Assembly (NCBI RefSeq): GCF_047607445.1
Contig: NZ_JBLKRT010000005.1
Span: forward strand, 95,212 to 159,211
Reading direction: 5' to 3'
Source of the DNA: Crystallibacter sulfonylureivorans_A
Lineage (GTDB): Bacteria; Actinomycetota; Actinomycetes; Actinomycetales; Micrococcaceae
Length of the DNA: 64,000 nucleotides
Shown here: piece by piece, positions 7,476 through 18,060 of the stretch
Layout: the number at the start of each line of letters is the position of its first letter
Position numbering within the stretch: the stretch's first letter is position 1
Made by a program: the position numbers and the translations under genes
Notes under the pieces: model-generated
Told to the model about the DNA's origin: nothing
Database searches by the model: none
What the model saw: only the letters and a program-made list of their open reading frames with translations

Positions 7476-8860
7476 GCGTGCGAACCGGCACCCCCGCCGT
7501 GGCCGACAAAGTTGCCGCGGTCCGGAAGACCTACGATTCGGGCAGGACCCGGCCCCTTGCCTGGCGCCGCCACCAGTTGCAGGCCTTGGTCCGGCTGCTG
7601 ACCGAACGTGAAGCCGAGCTCAGCGCCGCGCTGCAGCGTGACCTCGGCAAGAACGCCCTGGAAAGCTACCTGACCGAAATCTCGATCACCCGCGCCGAAG
7701 CCGGACACGCGCTCAAACACCTTGCCGACTGGACCCGGAGCCGGCGCGTCCCGGTCCCGCTGGGACTGCTTCCGGCGTCGGCACGCACAGAACCGCAGCC
7801 ACTGGGAGTGGTGCTGATCATCGCGCCGTGGAACTACCCGGTCCAGCTGCTTCTGGCACCGCTGGTCGGGGCGCTGGCGGCGGGCAATGCAGCTGTCCTC
7901 AAGCCCAGCGAACTGGCACCGGTATCCTCCGGGGCCCTGGCGCGCCTGCTGCCCGAATACCTGGACGCTGAGGCGGTCACCGTGGTCGAAGGCGGACGGG
8001 AGACCTCGACGGCGCTGCTCGCCGAGCGCTTCGACCACATCTTCTTTACCGGCGGTGAGCAGGTGGGAAAAGTGGTCCTGCGCGCTGCAGCCGAGCACCT
8101 GACGCCGGTGACGCTCGAGCTGGGAGGCAAGTCCCCCGCCGTCGTGATGGGCGGCAATCTGCGCGCTGCCGCGCGCCGGCTGGTCTATGGGAAGCTGCTG
8201 AACGCGGGCCAGACCTGCGTGGCGCCGGACTATGTCCTGACAACCGAAGCGCTGGCGCCGTCCCTGGTGAAGCAGCTCGGCCGGGCAGTCCGCGAGATGT
8301 TCGGCAAAGACCCGGCCAAGAGCGCGGACTTCGGCCGCATAGTGAACGAAGGCCACTTCGACCGGCTGGCCTCCTACCTGGCGGACGGCACGGTGGCGTC
8401 CGGTGGACGGGCCGATCGGGAACACCTGTACATCGAGCCCACTGTGCTGACCGGTGTCTCCCCGGATGCCGCAGTGATGCAGGACGAGATCTTCGGGCCG
8501 ATTCTGCCCGTCCTGACCGTTGCAGACCTTGGCGAGGCGATGGACTTCATCAATTCCCGTCCGGTGCCACTGGCCGCGTATCTGTACTCATCCTCGGCTG
8601 CCGAGCGGCGCCGGTTCGAACACGGGGTCCGGGCCGGGAGCATCAGCCACAACGCCAGCACCATCCAGCTGGCCGTGCCGGAACTTCCGTTCGGAGGTGC
8701 CGGTGCCAGCGGAATGGGCGCCTATCACGGCAAACACACCTTCGATACGTTCAGCCAGCTCCGGCCGGTCTTCTCCAAGGGGACGCTGCTTGACACGCTG
8801 CGGGTGGCTTATCCGGGGTACAACGGTGCCAAGACCCGGATCCTCCGCCGACTGCTCTAG
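7472..8860 (+). CDS. Aldehyde dehydrogenase, class 3-like
   Basis: A 462-residue NAD(P)-dependent aldehyde dehydrogenase. Its short N-terminus and length fit class 3 or fatty-aldehyde/coniferyl-aldehyde types. Visible elements are PWNYP near 119-123, FTGG at 192-195, the general-base Glu216 in TLELGGKSP, the nucleophile Cys249 in GQTCVAPDY, and EIFGP further on. It oxidises an aldehyde to the acid in the cytoplasm. The GTG start overlaps the upstream SDR stop (GTGA), so the two are translationally coupled and likely act in sequence. A strong hairpin follows at once. Confidence 0.9.
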   Translation: MSVRTGTPAVADKVAAVRKTYDSGRTRPLAWRRHQLQALVRLLTEREAELSAALQRDLGKNALESYLTEISITRAEAGHALKHLADWTRSRRVPVPLGLLPASARTEPQPLGVVLIIAPWNYPVQLLLAPLVGALAAGNAAVLKPSELAPVSSGALARLLPEYLDAEAVTVVEGGRETSTALLAERFDHIFFTGGEQVGKVVLRAAAEHLTPVTLELGGKSPAVVMGGNLRAAARRLVYGKLLNAGQTCVAPDYVLTTEALAPSLVKQLGRAVREMFGKDPAKSADFGRIVNEGHFDRLASYLADGTVASGGRADREHLYIEPTVLTGVSPDAAVMQDEIFGPILPVLTVADLGEAMDFINSRPVPLAAYLYSSSAAERRRFEHGVRAGSISHNASTIQLAVPELPFGGAGASGMGAYHGKHTFDTFSQLRPVFSKGTLLDTLRVAYPGYNGAKTRILRRLL

Positions 8861-8868
8861 CCGGATTC

Positions 8869-8896
8869 CCGGGCTCCCCGCAGGCGGGGAGCCCGG
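8869..8896. terminator. Bidirectional terminator between aldehyde dehydrogenase and pgm
   Basis: A perfect 12-bp stem (CCGGGCTCCCCG at 8869-8880 with its complement at 8885-8896) and a CAGG loop lie between two convergent stop codons. The 46-base gap contains little else, so it probably serves both genes. Confidence 0.8.
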
Positions 8897-8906
8897 ATGT
8901 GTCTCG

Positions 8907-10553
<1,647 letters not shown>

Positions 10554-10705
10554 GCCTCAAGCATGCCAAAAAACCCGCAGATCGGTAGCGGTCCGGTGAC
10601 GGAACCGGCCGCCACGCCCGCGCATCCGGCGCCCGCCTAGACTGGTATGGCACCCGCATCACAGCTGCATGGCGCAGCGACATTACCCCAGGGGGAATCC
10701 AGAGC

Positions 10706-11149
10706 ATGTCCGGCACGGAGAACAGGCCGCCTTTCAACGATCCGAAGCACCCCGGCTGGTACACCGATCCTAATGCCGGCCAGGTGCCGTCCCAGCCGCC
10801 GTCGCTGCCCGAGGCGCCGCACCCGTACTCTTACCAGCCCGGTCCGGGCGCCCAGCCGTACGCCGGGCAGCAGCCGTATGGCGGGCCGGACTACAACCAG
10901 CCGATGTACTACACGCCGCAGGCCCAGCCGAAGGGCCTGAGCATTGCGGCGCTGGTGCTCGGCATCGTCTCGGTGGTGACGTTTGGCTTCATCTTCGTCC
11001 CGCAGATCCTGGCCATCGTGTTCGGCCACATCGCCCTCGGCAAGGAACCGGCTGGCCGCAGCCTCGCGCTGGCCGGACTGATCATGGGCTACGCGGTGGC
11101 CGGCATCTGGTGCCTGTTGATCTTCATCGGCATCCTCGGCAGCATGTAG
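10706..11149 (+). CDS. DUF4190-type small membrane protein with proline-rich N-terminus
   Basis: 147 residues. The first 75 or so are Pro/Tyr/Gln-rich with repeated QPY and PYAGQQPYG-like elements, probably disordered. The rest has two transmembrane helices around residues 79-103 and 119-145, separated by the loop GHIALGKEPAGRSLALAG, which is typical of DUF4190. AGGGGG lies 13 bases before the ATG. Function of the family is unknown; such proteins are frequent in actinobacteria and sit in the cytoplasmic membrane with the proline-rich part probably inside. It is a single-gene unit ending at a strong terminator. Confidence 0.78.
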   Translation: MSGTENRPPFNDPKHPGWYTDPNAGQVPSQPPSLPEAPHPYSYQPGPGAQPYAGQQPYGGPDYNQPMYYTPQAQPKGLSIAALVLGIVSVVTFGFIFVPQILAIVFGHIALGKEPAGRSLALAGLIMGYAVAGIWCLLIFIGILGSM

Positions 11150-11158
11150 TCCTGCCCT

Positions 11159-11211
11159 AACGACGGCGATGCCCGGGTGAGGAGCCAATCCTCGCCCGGG
11201 CATCGCCGTCG
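11159..11211 (+). terminator. Very long intrinsic terminator (AACGACGGCG family)
   Basis: CGACGGCGATGCCCGGG at 11161-11177 pairs perfectly with 11195-11211. A further GAGGA/TCCTC extension follows, with a five-base loop and TTGTTT after the stem. It begins ten bases after the DUF4190 stop. The AACGACGGCG base recurs in other terminators of the window. Confidence 0.88.
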
Positions 11212-11227
11212 TTGTTTGCAGTGCGGT

Positions 11228-12739
11228 TTAGCGGATGCCGCCCATCAGCTTCTTCAGCGAGGGCACGGCGGCGGCCAGTCCGACGCCGAGGATGATCGCC
11301 ACCACGCCGATGAAACCGAAGTACGGTGCCTCATTGGTCGGGTCGTAGTAGCCGGCCAGGATGCCGGCCAGCGTGGTGCCCAGCGAGATGGACAGCAGGA
11401 ACAGCGCCACCATCTGGGTCTGGAACGCCTTCGGGGCGAGCTTGGTGGAGACCGAGGACCCGGTGGGGGAGAGGAACAGTTCCGCCATGGTGAACAGGAA
11501 CAGGATGCCCACCATCGCCAGCAGCGGGGTGGAGTTGGCGCCGCCGCCGGCCAGCGGAATGAAGGCCAGGAACGCCAGGCCCATGACCACCAGGCCCAGG
11601 GCGAACTTCATCGGAGAGCTGGGCTGCTTGGGGCCGAGCTTGGTCCACACGGCGGCGAAAATGCCGGCGAAGATAATGATGAACACCGGGTTGATGGACT
11701 GCACCCAGCTGGCCGGCATCTCCCAGCCACCCAGCGAGCGGTCCAGCTGCTTGTCCGCGTACAGTGCCACCACGGTGAACTGCTGCTGGAACAGCGCCCA
11801 GAACGCGGCGGATGCGATGAACAGCGGGATGAAGGCGTACACGCGCTTGCGCTCCACGCCGTCCACCTTCTTGCTGGAGAGGATCACCACGAAGTAGACG
11901 ACCGCTGCGAGGATCGCCAGCCACGCCATGATCGGGGCAAGGTTCTCGGCGGTAACGAGGCCGAAGGCCACCAGCAGCACCACAACGACGACGGCGGCCA
12001 CGGCCACGCCAGCGACCTTGCCGTAGTTGCTGCGCGGCAGCGGATTGGCCACATGGTGCGAGGCCTCGGGGAGGTTCTTGCGGGTCAGCGCGTACTGGGT
12101 CAGGCCGATCGCCATGCCCAGCGCGGCCAGGCCGAAGCCGTAGTGGAAGCCAAGCTGCACCTGGGCCAGGCCGGTGAGCAGCGGGCCGAACAGGCCGCCG
12201 ATGTTCACGCCCATGTAGAAGATGGAGAAGCCGGCATCGCGGCGGTCGTCCTTCAGGCTGTACAACGAGCCGACCAGCGAGCTGGCGGTGGCCTTCAGGC
12301 CGCCGGAGCCGATGGCTACCAGGATCAGGCCGACGGCCAGTCCCACGCCGCCCGGAAGCACTGCCAGCGCGATGTGTCCCAGCATGACCATGATGCCGGT
12401 GAAGAAGAGAACTTTTTCGGAACCGAGGATGCGGTCAGCCACCCAGGCGCCCAGGATGGAGGAGAGGTAGACACCGCCGCCATAAGCGCCCACCAGGCCG
12501 GTGGCGATGCCTTCGTCGATGCCCAGACCGCCCTCGGCGACCGAGTAGTACATGTAGTAGAGCAGGATGCCCTGCATGCCGTAGAAGGAGAAGCGCTCCC
12601 AGAGTTCTACGGAGAAAAGATTGGCCAGCATCCGTGGATGCCCGAAGAATGTTTTGCCGGTTTGGCTGGACTTTATTGCTTGTTCCGGCTGCGGATTCCC
12701 GGACTGCACGGTATTGCTCACGGTGTTCAATTCTGACAC
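11228..12739 (-). CDS. Proton-dependent di/tripeptide transporter, POT/PTR family
   Basis: A 503-residue transporter with 12-14 membrane segments. The proton-coupling motif ExxERFSFYG is intact (ELWERFSFYGMQGILLYYM near residue 46, split here at the conserved E and R), and the family signature around FSIFYMGVNIGG follows. It imports di- and tripeptides with protons. The GTG at 12739 is the start that gives the normal N-terminus with KTFFGHPR. It has no ribosome-binding site of its own; the nearest good one drives an 8-codon upstream frame that overlaps the GTG. It is convergent with the DUF4190 gene and shares the terminator region. Confidence 0.92.
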   Translation of the reverse strand: MSELNTVSNTVQSGNPQPEQAIKSSQTGKTFFGHPRMLANLFSVELWERFSFYGMQGILLYYMYYSVAEGGLGIDEGIATGLVGAYGGGVYLSSILGAWVADRILGSEKVLFFTGIMVMLGHIALAVLPGGVGLAVGLILVAIGSGGLKATASSLVGSLYSLKDDRRDAGFSIFYMGVNIGGLFGPLLTGLAQVQLGFHYGFGLAALGMAIGLTQYALTRKNLPEASHHVANPLPRSNYGKVAGVAVAAVVVVVLLVAFGLVTAENLAPIMAWLAILAAVVYFVVILSSKKVDGVERKRVYAFIPLFIASAAFWALFQQQFTVVALYADKQLDRSLGGWEMPASWVQSINPVFIIIFAGIFAAVWTKLGPKQPSSPMKFALGLVVMGLAFLAFIPLAGGGANSTPLLAMVGILFLFTMAELFLSPTGSSVSTKLAPKAFQTQMVALFLLSISLGTTLAGILAGYYDPTNEAPYFGFIGVVAIILGVGLAAAVPSLKKLMGGIR

Positions 12740-12753
12740 TCAGCGACACGCAT
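12727..12753 (-). other. Candidate 8-codon upstream ORF overlapping the POT transporter start
   Basis: On the minus strand AAGGA (12765-12761) lies exactly seven bases before an ATG at 12753. The frame reads MRVAECQN and stops with TGA at 12729-12727, overlapping the GTG start of the transporter at 12739 in another frame. The transporter GTG has no Shine-Dalgarno of its own. This is the arrangement expected for translational coupling or attenuation by a leader peptide. Coding status is an inference. Confidence 0.4.
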
Positions 12754-12826
12754 TGTCATATCCTTGCCACGCGTGGGTGCGGGTGATAATGCGTTTGCGC
12801 AGGTCAGCGCCGGGTTCTCCGGCGGG

Positions 12827-14209
12827 TCAGCGCACACTCTCCAGCTGGGCGGCGACGGCCAGCAGCGCGGCCTCGGAGCCCGGCCGGCCGATCAGCTGGA
12901 TGCCCATGGACAAGCCCTCCTCGGTGGTGCTGACCGGAACGGCAATGGCGGGCAGGCCGCACACATTCACCAGCGACGTAAAGGGTGAATATTGGCACTG
13001 GCGCATGTAGTCCACATCCGCGCCGGTGGAGGTGTACCAGCCGACCGGCCGCGGCGTCTGCGCCAGCGCCGGCGTGAGCATGAGGTCGTAGCGGCCGAAC
13101 TGGGCCCGGGTGTTCTCCTGGAAGCGTGACAACACGGACAGGGCTTCGGCCAGGGCCTCTGGCTTGCGCTTCGCGGCCCGGCGCCGGAAAGCCCGGGTGA
13201 GCGGCATGAGCTGCGGTTCGCGGCCGGCCGGCAGCTCCAGCCCTGCCAGGCCGGAGGTCCACACCGTGGCGAAGGCTTCCGGGTAACGGTTGTCGTAGCG
13301 GACCTCCGCGTCCGCCAGCTCGTGCCCCAGCCCCAGCAGCAACTCCATCGCTGTCTCGAGCGCCTGGTCCGCCTCCGGCTCCAGCGAGAGCGGGTACGCG
13401 GACTCGAAGGGGGAGTCGGTGCTGACGCCGATCCGGAAACGGCCCTCGGCCCGGAGCGCGGCGCCAAGGAAGTCCGGTTCGGTCCCGAAGGCCGCCCGGG
13501 CCAAGGGCTCATCGGCCATGGCGTCCATGAGCAGGCCGGCGTCGGCTGCGGTGCGGGCCAAGGGTCCTGCCACCACCAGCTGGCCGGCGTCCTCACCGGT
13601 GGTGCCGGCGGGCAGCCGGCCGCGTCCGGGTTTAAGCCCCACCAGTCCGGTGGCGGCCGCGGGGATTCGCACCGAACCGCCGCCGTCGGACCCAGGGGCA
13701 AAGGGCAGCATCCCCGCCGCGACGGCGGCGGCGCTGCCGCCGGAGGAGCCGCCCGGGCTCAGTGTGGGGTCCAGCGGATTGCGGGCCGGGGGCGCCACGT
13801 GGTTCTCGCTATAGGAGGTCAGGCCGAACTCCGGCACCTGGGTCTTGCCCAGGGTGATGCTGCCGGCGGCTTCCAGGACGTCCACCAGCGGGTGGTTTGC
13901 CAGTGCCGGCCGGTGATCCAGGGCGGCGCTGCCGTGCGTGGTCGGAAGGCCTGCCACGTCGGTGAGGTCCTTGTAGGCGAGCGGAAGCCCGTGCAGCCGG
14001 CCCAGCGTCCCGCCCCGGGCCTGGTGATCGTCGGCGGCGCGCGCGTGCTTGAGTGCCTGGTCCGCGCCCACGGTAATGAAGGCCCCGAGCCGTGGATTCA
14101 GTGCCTCGATCCGGCGGAGATAGTGGTCCGTCAGTTCCCGGGCCGACAGTTCGCCGCGGGCCACGGCGTCGCGCTGGGCAACCGCCGTCAAATCATGCAG
14201 TGCAGTCAT
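12827..14209 (-). CDS. Amidase, amidase-signature family
   Basis: A 460-residue hydrolase with the Ser-cisSer-Lys triad of the amidase signature family: Lys80 in LPLAYKDL, the GGSSGGSA loop at 153-160 carrying the cis-serine, and the nucleophile Ser179 in GSDGGGSVRIPA. It hydrolyses a carboxamide to acid and ammonia. The architecture resembles GatA, but no gatB or gatC is adjacent, so a stand-alone catabolic amidase is more likely. The length is normal. The ATG at 14209 has only a weak GGG upstream. It follows the peptidase E-like gene on the same strand after 72 bases, so the two may form an operon acting on amides and peptides. Confidence 0.88.
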   Translation of the reverse strand: MTALHDLTAVAQRDAVARGELSARELTDHYLRRIEALNPRLGAFITVGADQALKHARAADDHQARGGTLGRLHGLPLAYKDLTDVAGLPTTHGSAALDHRPALANHPLVDVLEAAGSITLGKTQVPEFGLTSYSENHVAPPARNPLDPTLSPGGSSGGSAAAVAAGMLPFAPGSDGGGSVRIPAAATGLVGLKPGRGRLPAGTTGEDAGQLVVAGPLARTAADAGLLMDAMADEPLARAAFGTEPDFLGAALRAEGRFRIGVSTDSPFESAYPLSLEPEADQALETAMELLLGLGHELADAEVRYDNRYPEAFATVWTSGLAGLELPAGREPQLMPLTRAFRRRAAKRKPEALAEALSVLSRFQENTRAQFGRYDLMLTPALAQTPRPVGWYTSTGADVDYMRQCQYSPFTSLVNVCGLPAIAVPVSTTEEGLSMGIQLIGRPGSEAALLAVAAQLESVR

Positions 14210-14281
14210 CGCCCGTAACTGTAGCCCCGCCTGCCGGTGCGGGCCAATCCTGCTGTGCCCGCTGTGGATGGTCCGCCTCGC

Positions 14282-15025
14282 TCAGCCGAGGAAGCGTGCC
14301 TCAATCGGTTCTTCCACCGCAACGGCTTCCGGCCCGTCGCCGGCCTGCGCGGTCACCCGGTAGGCCAGTTTCCCTTCGGTCTCGCTGACGGCCTCGGCCA
14401 ACTCGATGCCGTGATAGACCAGCCCCACCCCGTCGTCGGTGCAATGTGTCTCGCCCAGGATGCCGTCTGCCACCAGTCGGTGCACCAGCGGCCGGCGCTG
14501 TGGTTCCGAGTCGTAGTGGACGCCATTGTCAAAGGGCAGCAGCCCCAGCCCGTTGGTGACCGGCCGCAGTTCGGGGCCGAAGGAGTCGGTCGTGCCGCCG
14601 CGGAACCAGCAGATGGAGCCTGCGGAGACACCGGCCAGCACCACCCCGGCGTGCCAGACCCGCCGGAAGATGGCATCCAGTCCGTGGACCCGCCACACCG
14701 CCAGCAGGTTGGCCACTGAACCGCCGCCCACCCAGACCACGTCCTGGCTAAGCAGGTGCTCCTCGACGTCGGGCACGTTGGGCATGGTGAACAGGTTGAG
14801 GTGGCTCAGGTCGTACCCGACCGTCCGGGCCGCCTCGTCCAGTTCGGCCTGGAACCAGCGCTGGTCGCCGCCTGCGGTGCCCAGGTGCGTCACCCGCGGC
14901 GCCCGCCCGCTGGCCCCTGACAGGTCGACGGCGTGGTGCACCAGGTGATTGAACGCGATCCGGCTGCGCACGCCGGCTTTGATTCCTCCGGAGGTGGCCA
15001 GGATGGTCGGCTGGTCTGCGGCCAT
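14282..15025 (-). CDS. Peptidase E-like protein (family S51)
   Basis: A 247-residue protein of the class I glutamine amidotransferase-like fold. The nucleophile elbow is GVSAGSICW with Ser134, the position used by Salmonella peptidase E (aspartyl dipeptidase) and cyanophycinase. GGGSVANLL near 100-108 fits the oxyanion region, and a histidine after the serine is likely in FDNGVHYD. It probably cleaves dipeptides with N-terminal aspartate in the cytoplasm. CAGGGG lies five bases before the ATG. It is divergent from the rhodanese gene and upstream of the amidase, consistent with use of peptides or amides as nitrogen sources. Confidence 0.83.
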   Translation of the reverse strand: MAADQPTILATSGGIKAGVRSRIAFNHLVHHAVDLSGASGRAPRVTHLGTAGGDQRWFQAELDEAARTVGYDLSHLNLFTMPNVPDVEEHLLSQDVVWVGGGSVANLLAVWRVHGLDAIFRRVWHAGVVLAGVSAGSICWFRGGTTDSFGPELRPVTNGLGLLPFDNGVHYDSEPQRRPLVHRLVADGILGETHCTDDGVGLVYHGIELAEAVSETEGKLAYRVTAQAGDGPEAVAVEEPIEARFLG

Positions 15026-15155
15026 GGATACCCCTGTCTCATTAAGGTGCAGCGGACGATCCCACTATAGGCTTGTGGTGCGGCCGAATTGCCGGGTCGC
15101 GTGCTAAAGAATTCATCAGCGGCGGCAGTGGCTGCCGCGCATTGTGGAGGTTGCC

Positions 15156-15482
15156 ATGAGCGATGTCGAGAACGTGGACGTCAACAGCGTAGGCGGCGAC
15201 GCCACCATTCTGGACGTGCGCGAGGACTACGAATGGGAAGCCGGGCACATCGCCGGCGCGGTGCATATCCCGCTCAACGAATTGCCCCTGCGCCTGGAGG
15301 AATTGGACCCGGATGTGGACCTGCATGTGGTGTGCCGCAGCGGGGGCCGCTCCTTCCGGGCCACCGAATGGCTGAACGGGAACGGGTATTCCGCCGTGAA
15401 CATCAGCGGCGGCATGGGTGCCTGGCTGGACGCCGGCAAGCCCATCGTGTCCGAGGACGGGCAGGAGCCCCGGGTCCAGTAA
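15156..15482 (+). CDS. Single-domain rhodanese-like protein
   Basis: 108 residues, one complete rhodanese domain. The active-site loop CRSGGRS begins with Cys60. The CH2-like elements ILDVREDYEWEAGHIAGAVHIPL and the C-terminal GGMGAWLDAG are present, split here as separate landmarks. It would transfer sulfane sulfur to a thiol acceptor. The start at 15156 has GGAGG five bases upstream; an ATG at 15144 is out-competed. Its TAA overlaps the ATG of pheA (TAATG), so the two are coupled although a metabolic link is not obvious. Confidence 0.92.
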   Translation: MSDVENVDVNSVGGDATILDVREDYEWEAGHIAGAVHIPLNELPLRLEELDPDVDLHVVCRSGGRSFRATEWLNGNGYSAVNISGGMGAWLDAGKPIVSEDGQEPRVQ

Positions 15483-16408
15483 TGACCACCGTCTACACCT
15501 TCCTGGGGCCGGAGGGCACTTTCACCGAAGCAGCCCTCCTCCAGGTCCCCGGGGCAGCAGACGCACGCCGGATCCCGGCTTCCAATGTCGAGGCCGCCCT
15601 GGAAGCGGTCCGCTCGGGCGAAGCAGGAGCCGCGATGGTTCCGATCGAGAACTCGGTCGAGGGCGGCGTGAGCGCCACGCTGGACGCGATAGCCGGGGGC
15701 GTGCCGCTGCAGATCACCGGCGAACAGTTGGTGCCCATCCGCTTTGTCCTCGCCGTCCGGCCGGGGACGGAGCGCCAGTCGATCACCGTGGTCTCCACTC
15801 ATCCGCACGCGTGGGCCCAATGCCGGGCGTGGTGCAGCGAGAATATTCCGCAGGCGGCATATCTGCCCGCGTCGTCGACGGCGGCCGCCGGAATGGGGCT
15901 GCTGGAACCGGGCGCCGGCCATCAGGCCGCGATCTGCTCTCCGCTGGTTGCCCAGCAGCGTGGCCTGCAGGTGCTTGCCGACGACATCGGAGACATTCCC
16001 GACGCCGTCACCCGCTTCATCCTGGTCAGCCGGCCCGGTGCCCTGCCCGCGCCGACCGGCGCGGACAAGACCACGCTGGTGGTCCCGCTGCCGCAGGACC
16101 ATCCAGGAGCGCTGGTGGCGATTCTGGAACAGCTATCCAGCCGCGGGGTAAACCTGAGCCGGATCGAGTCGCGGCCCACCGGCCAGTTCCTGGGCGACTA
16201 TTTCTTCAGCCTGGATGCCGAAGGGCATCTGGCCGAAGAGCGGGTGGCAGACGCGGTGCGCGGGCTGCATCGGCTCAGCCCCGGCTTGCGGTTCCTCGGC
16301 TCCTATCCGCGGGCCGACCGCCGCGGCCACACCGTTCCGCGCAGCAACCAGGACGACGCGTTCCTGAAGGCGGATGGCTGGGTCAGGGATTTGCTGCTGT
16401 CCCGCTGA
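15482..16408 (+). CDS. pheA: Prephenate dehydratase
   Basis: A 308-residue monofunctional prephenate dehydratase, converting prephenate to phenylpyruvate in phenylalanine synthesis. The catalytic domain opens with FLGPEGTFTE and has VPIENSVEGGV near residue 60. The TRFILVSRP element ends the domain. A C-terminal ACT domain (HPGALVAILEQLSSRGVNLS, then ESRPTG) binds phenylalanine for feedback inhibition. No chorismate mutase domain is fused. The ATG at 15482 overlaps the rhodanese stop. The gene ends before an acidic small hypothetical gene on the same strand. Confidence 0.95.
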   Translation: MTTVYTFLGPEGTFTEAALLQVPGAADARRIPASNVEAALEAVRSGEAGAAMVPIENSVEGGVSATLDAIAGGVPLQITGEQLVPIRFVLAVRPGTERQSITVVSTHPHAWAQCRAWCSENIPQAAYLPASSTAAAGMGLLEPGAGHQAAICSPLVAQQRGLQVLADDIGDIPDAVTRFILVSRPGALPAPTGADKTTLVVPLPQDHPGALVAILEQLSSRGVNLSRIESRPTGQFLGDYFFSLDAEGHLAEERVADAVRGLHRLSPGLRFLGSYPRADRRGHTVPRSNQDDAFLKADGWVRDLLLSR

Positions 16409-16489
16409 GCGCCCCCGCGGGGTACCGGTGGTTGGATATGGTCAGTATGCTGAGGAAAACGCCCCCTCGGGACCACAGATCGGAGCACC

Positions 16490-16819
16490 ATGACACAGCA
16501 GAACAGCAGGGACCAGTACCAGGACGGGGAGCCGACCCCGGAGGAGGCACTGAACCAAACCGCCAGCGAGAGCCGAGCGGGCGACCTCGGCGACCAGGGA
16601 AATGACCTGCGCTTCGCCGAAGAGCAGCAGCTGATCCACCAGCAGGCAGCCGGCCAGTTCCCGGTTCCCGCGGAGGAAGATCTGCAGCAGCCGGACGCCG
16701 AGATCCCGGCCCTCGAAGCGGACGAGCAGCCCATCGACATCCCGGGCGAAGAGCTGCACGACACCGACGAAGCCGACTCCAGCGACGATCCGCTCAACGC
16801 CGGCGGCGACGACACGTAA
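16490..16819 (+). CDS. Acidic, Gln/Glu-rich hypothetical protein
   Basis: A 109-residue, strongly acidic and probably disordered protein rich in Gln, Glu, Asp and Pro, with no cysteine, signal peptide or membrane segment. It begins MTQQNSRDQYQDGEPTPEEA. I recognise no domain. The ATG has only GGAG eight to nine bases before it (CGGAGCACC). It lies 81 bases after pheA and is convergent with the lipid kinase gene. The codon composition looks like its neighbours, which supports coding. Confidence 0.6.
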   Translation: MTQQNSRDQYQDGEPTPEEALNQTASESRAGDLGDQGNDLRFAEEQQLIHQQAAGQFPVPAEEDLQQPDAEIPALEADEQPIDIPGEELHDTDEADSSDDPLNAGGDDT

Positions 16820-16866
16820 GCCGCCCGGAGTAATCCTCCCCCGCGCCGACAGCGGCTGCCTCCCCC

Positions 16867-17952
16867 CTAGGCGGCGGGGCGGGCGCTGCCGGCGGTCGGG
16901 ATCGATGCGGTCCGGACGGCCAGCGACCGCGGCCTGACCTCAACGGTCAGCGATGTGACCGGTCCAGAGTGGTCGCCGTCCAGCTGGGTGCCCATCGGGT
17001 CGTGCGCGGTGATCCGAACCGTCCGTCCGCGGTGGTATTCGATCACCGGAATCGGCGCTGCGTGCCGGACCAGGGTCTTGGCCGCAATCCACAGCCAGCC
17101 GACCACGCTGCGCGGGCTGAGCACCACAATGTCCAGTTCGCCGTCGTCGATCTCCGCGGTGGGGATGAAATCGATTCCCGCCGGGAGCTTGCCGCAGTTG
17201 GCCAGCAGGATGCTGCGCACCCGCCGTGGCTGGGCCGGCTGGCCGTCGATGCTGACCATGACCCGTTTGCGCTGCCCGGCCAGGTGGCGGACACCGGCTT
17301 CCGAGTAGGCCACCCAGCCGAAGCGGCGTTTGAGGTCGTCCCGGGTGTCGGCCAGCACGTCCGCATCCACCCCGATGCCGGCGATCACCAGGAAACTGTC
17401 ATGCACGCGTGAGCCGGTGGCCGAGTTCTCCAGCGTAATGTCCGCCGTATCGATCATCCGGATAACACCGTGCAACGCCACGTTGATGTTGGCCTGCAGG
17501 GCGCTTGGCTCAAGGCCGAGGTTCCGCGCCAGCAGGTTCCCGGTGCCCAGCGGCAGCACGCCCATCGGCATCTGGGTGCCGGACAGTTCCGAGGCGACCA
17601 CCCGGATGGTGCCGTCCCCGCCGCCTGCAATGACGACGTCGGCCCGCTCTTCCAGGGCGCGTCTCGCCTGGCCGTGGCCCGGGTCCTCGGGAGTGGTTTC
17701 CAAGACCAGCGGAGGGCTCCACCCGGCAGCGGCACAGGCAGCCTCCAGTTGCAGGCGGGCTTCGGCGGCGCCGTTCTTGACCGGGTTCAGGATGAACACC
17801 ACGCGCTGGTCGGGCAAGGCCGGAGACGGCACCGCAGCCGCGGACCCCGGCTCCACCCGCCGCCGGGAAGCCCGCCGGACGCCCAGCCAGATCACCAGCA
17901 AGGCGGCCGCAACAGCGGCTACGGTGAGGGCGACGATCCATTCGGCAGGCAT
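16867..17952 (-). CDS. Diacylglycerol/sphingosine kinase-family lipid kinase
   Basis: 361 residues. An N-terminal membrane anchor (residues 4-26) is followed by a DAGK catalytic domain with the nucleotide loop GGGDGT at 110-115 and LPLGTGNLLARNLGL after it. The C-terminal beta-sandwich has DGELDIVVLSPRS and DGDHSG, typical of YegS/DgkB-like enzymes. It would phosphorylate a lipid hydroxyl such as diacylglycerol at the inner membrane face. I chose the ATG at 17952 because AGGAG lies four bases upstream; the longer open frame runs into the divergent serS promoter region. The exact lipid substrate is not determined by sequence. Confidence 0.88.
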   Translation of the reverse strand: MPAEWIVALTVAAVAAALLVIWLGVRRASRRRVEPGSAAAVPSPALPDQRVVFILNPVKNGAAEARLQLEAACAAAGWSPPLVLETTPEDPGHGQARRALEERADVVIAGGGDGTIRVVASELSGTQMPMGVLPLGTGNLLARNLGLEPSALQANINVALHGVIRMIDTADITLENSATGSRVHDSFLVIAGIGVDADVLADTRDDLKRRFGWVAYSEAGVRHLAGQRKRVMVSIDGQPAQPRRVRSILLANCGKLPAGIDFIPTAEIDDGELDIVVLSPRSVVGWLWIAAKTLVRHAAPIPVIEYHRGRTVRITAHDPMGTQLDGDHSGPVTSLTVEVRPRSLAVRTASIPTAGSARPAA

Positions 17953-18060
17953 GGTGCTCCTAGGATATCCAGCGGCGACTCTGTGTCCGCCCGCTGCATC
18001 GCTGCCGGTGCCGGCTGGCGCGGATCGAGGGCGGAACGCCTTATTCGGTACCCTTAGCAG

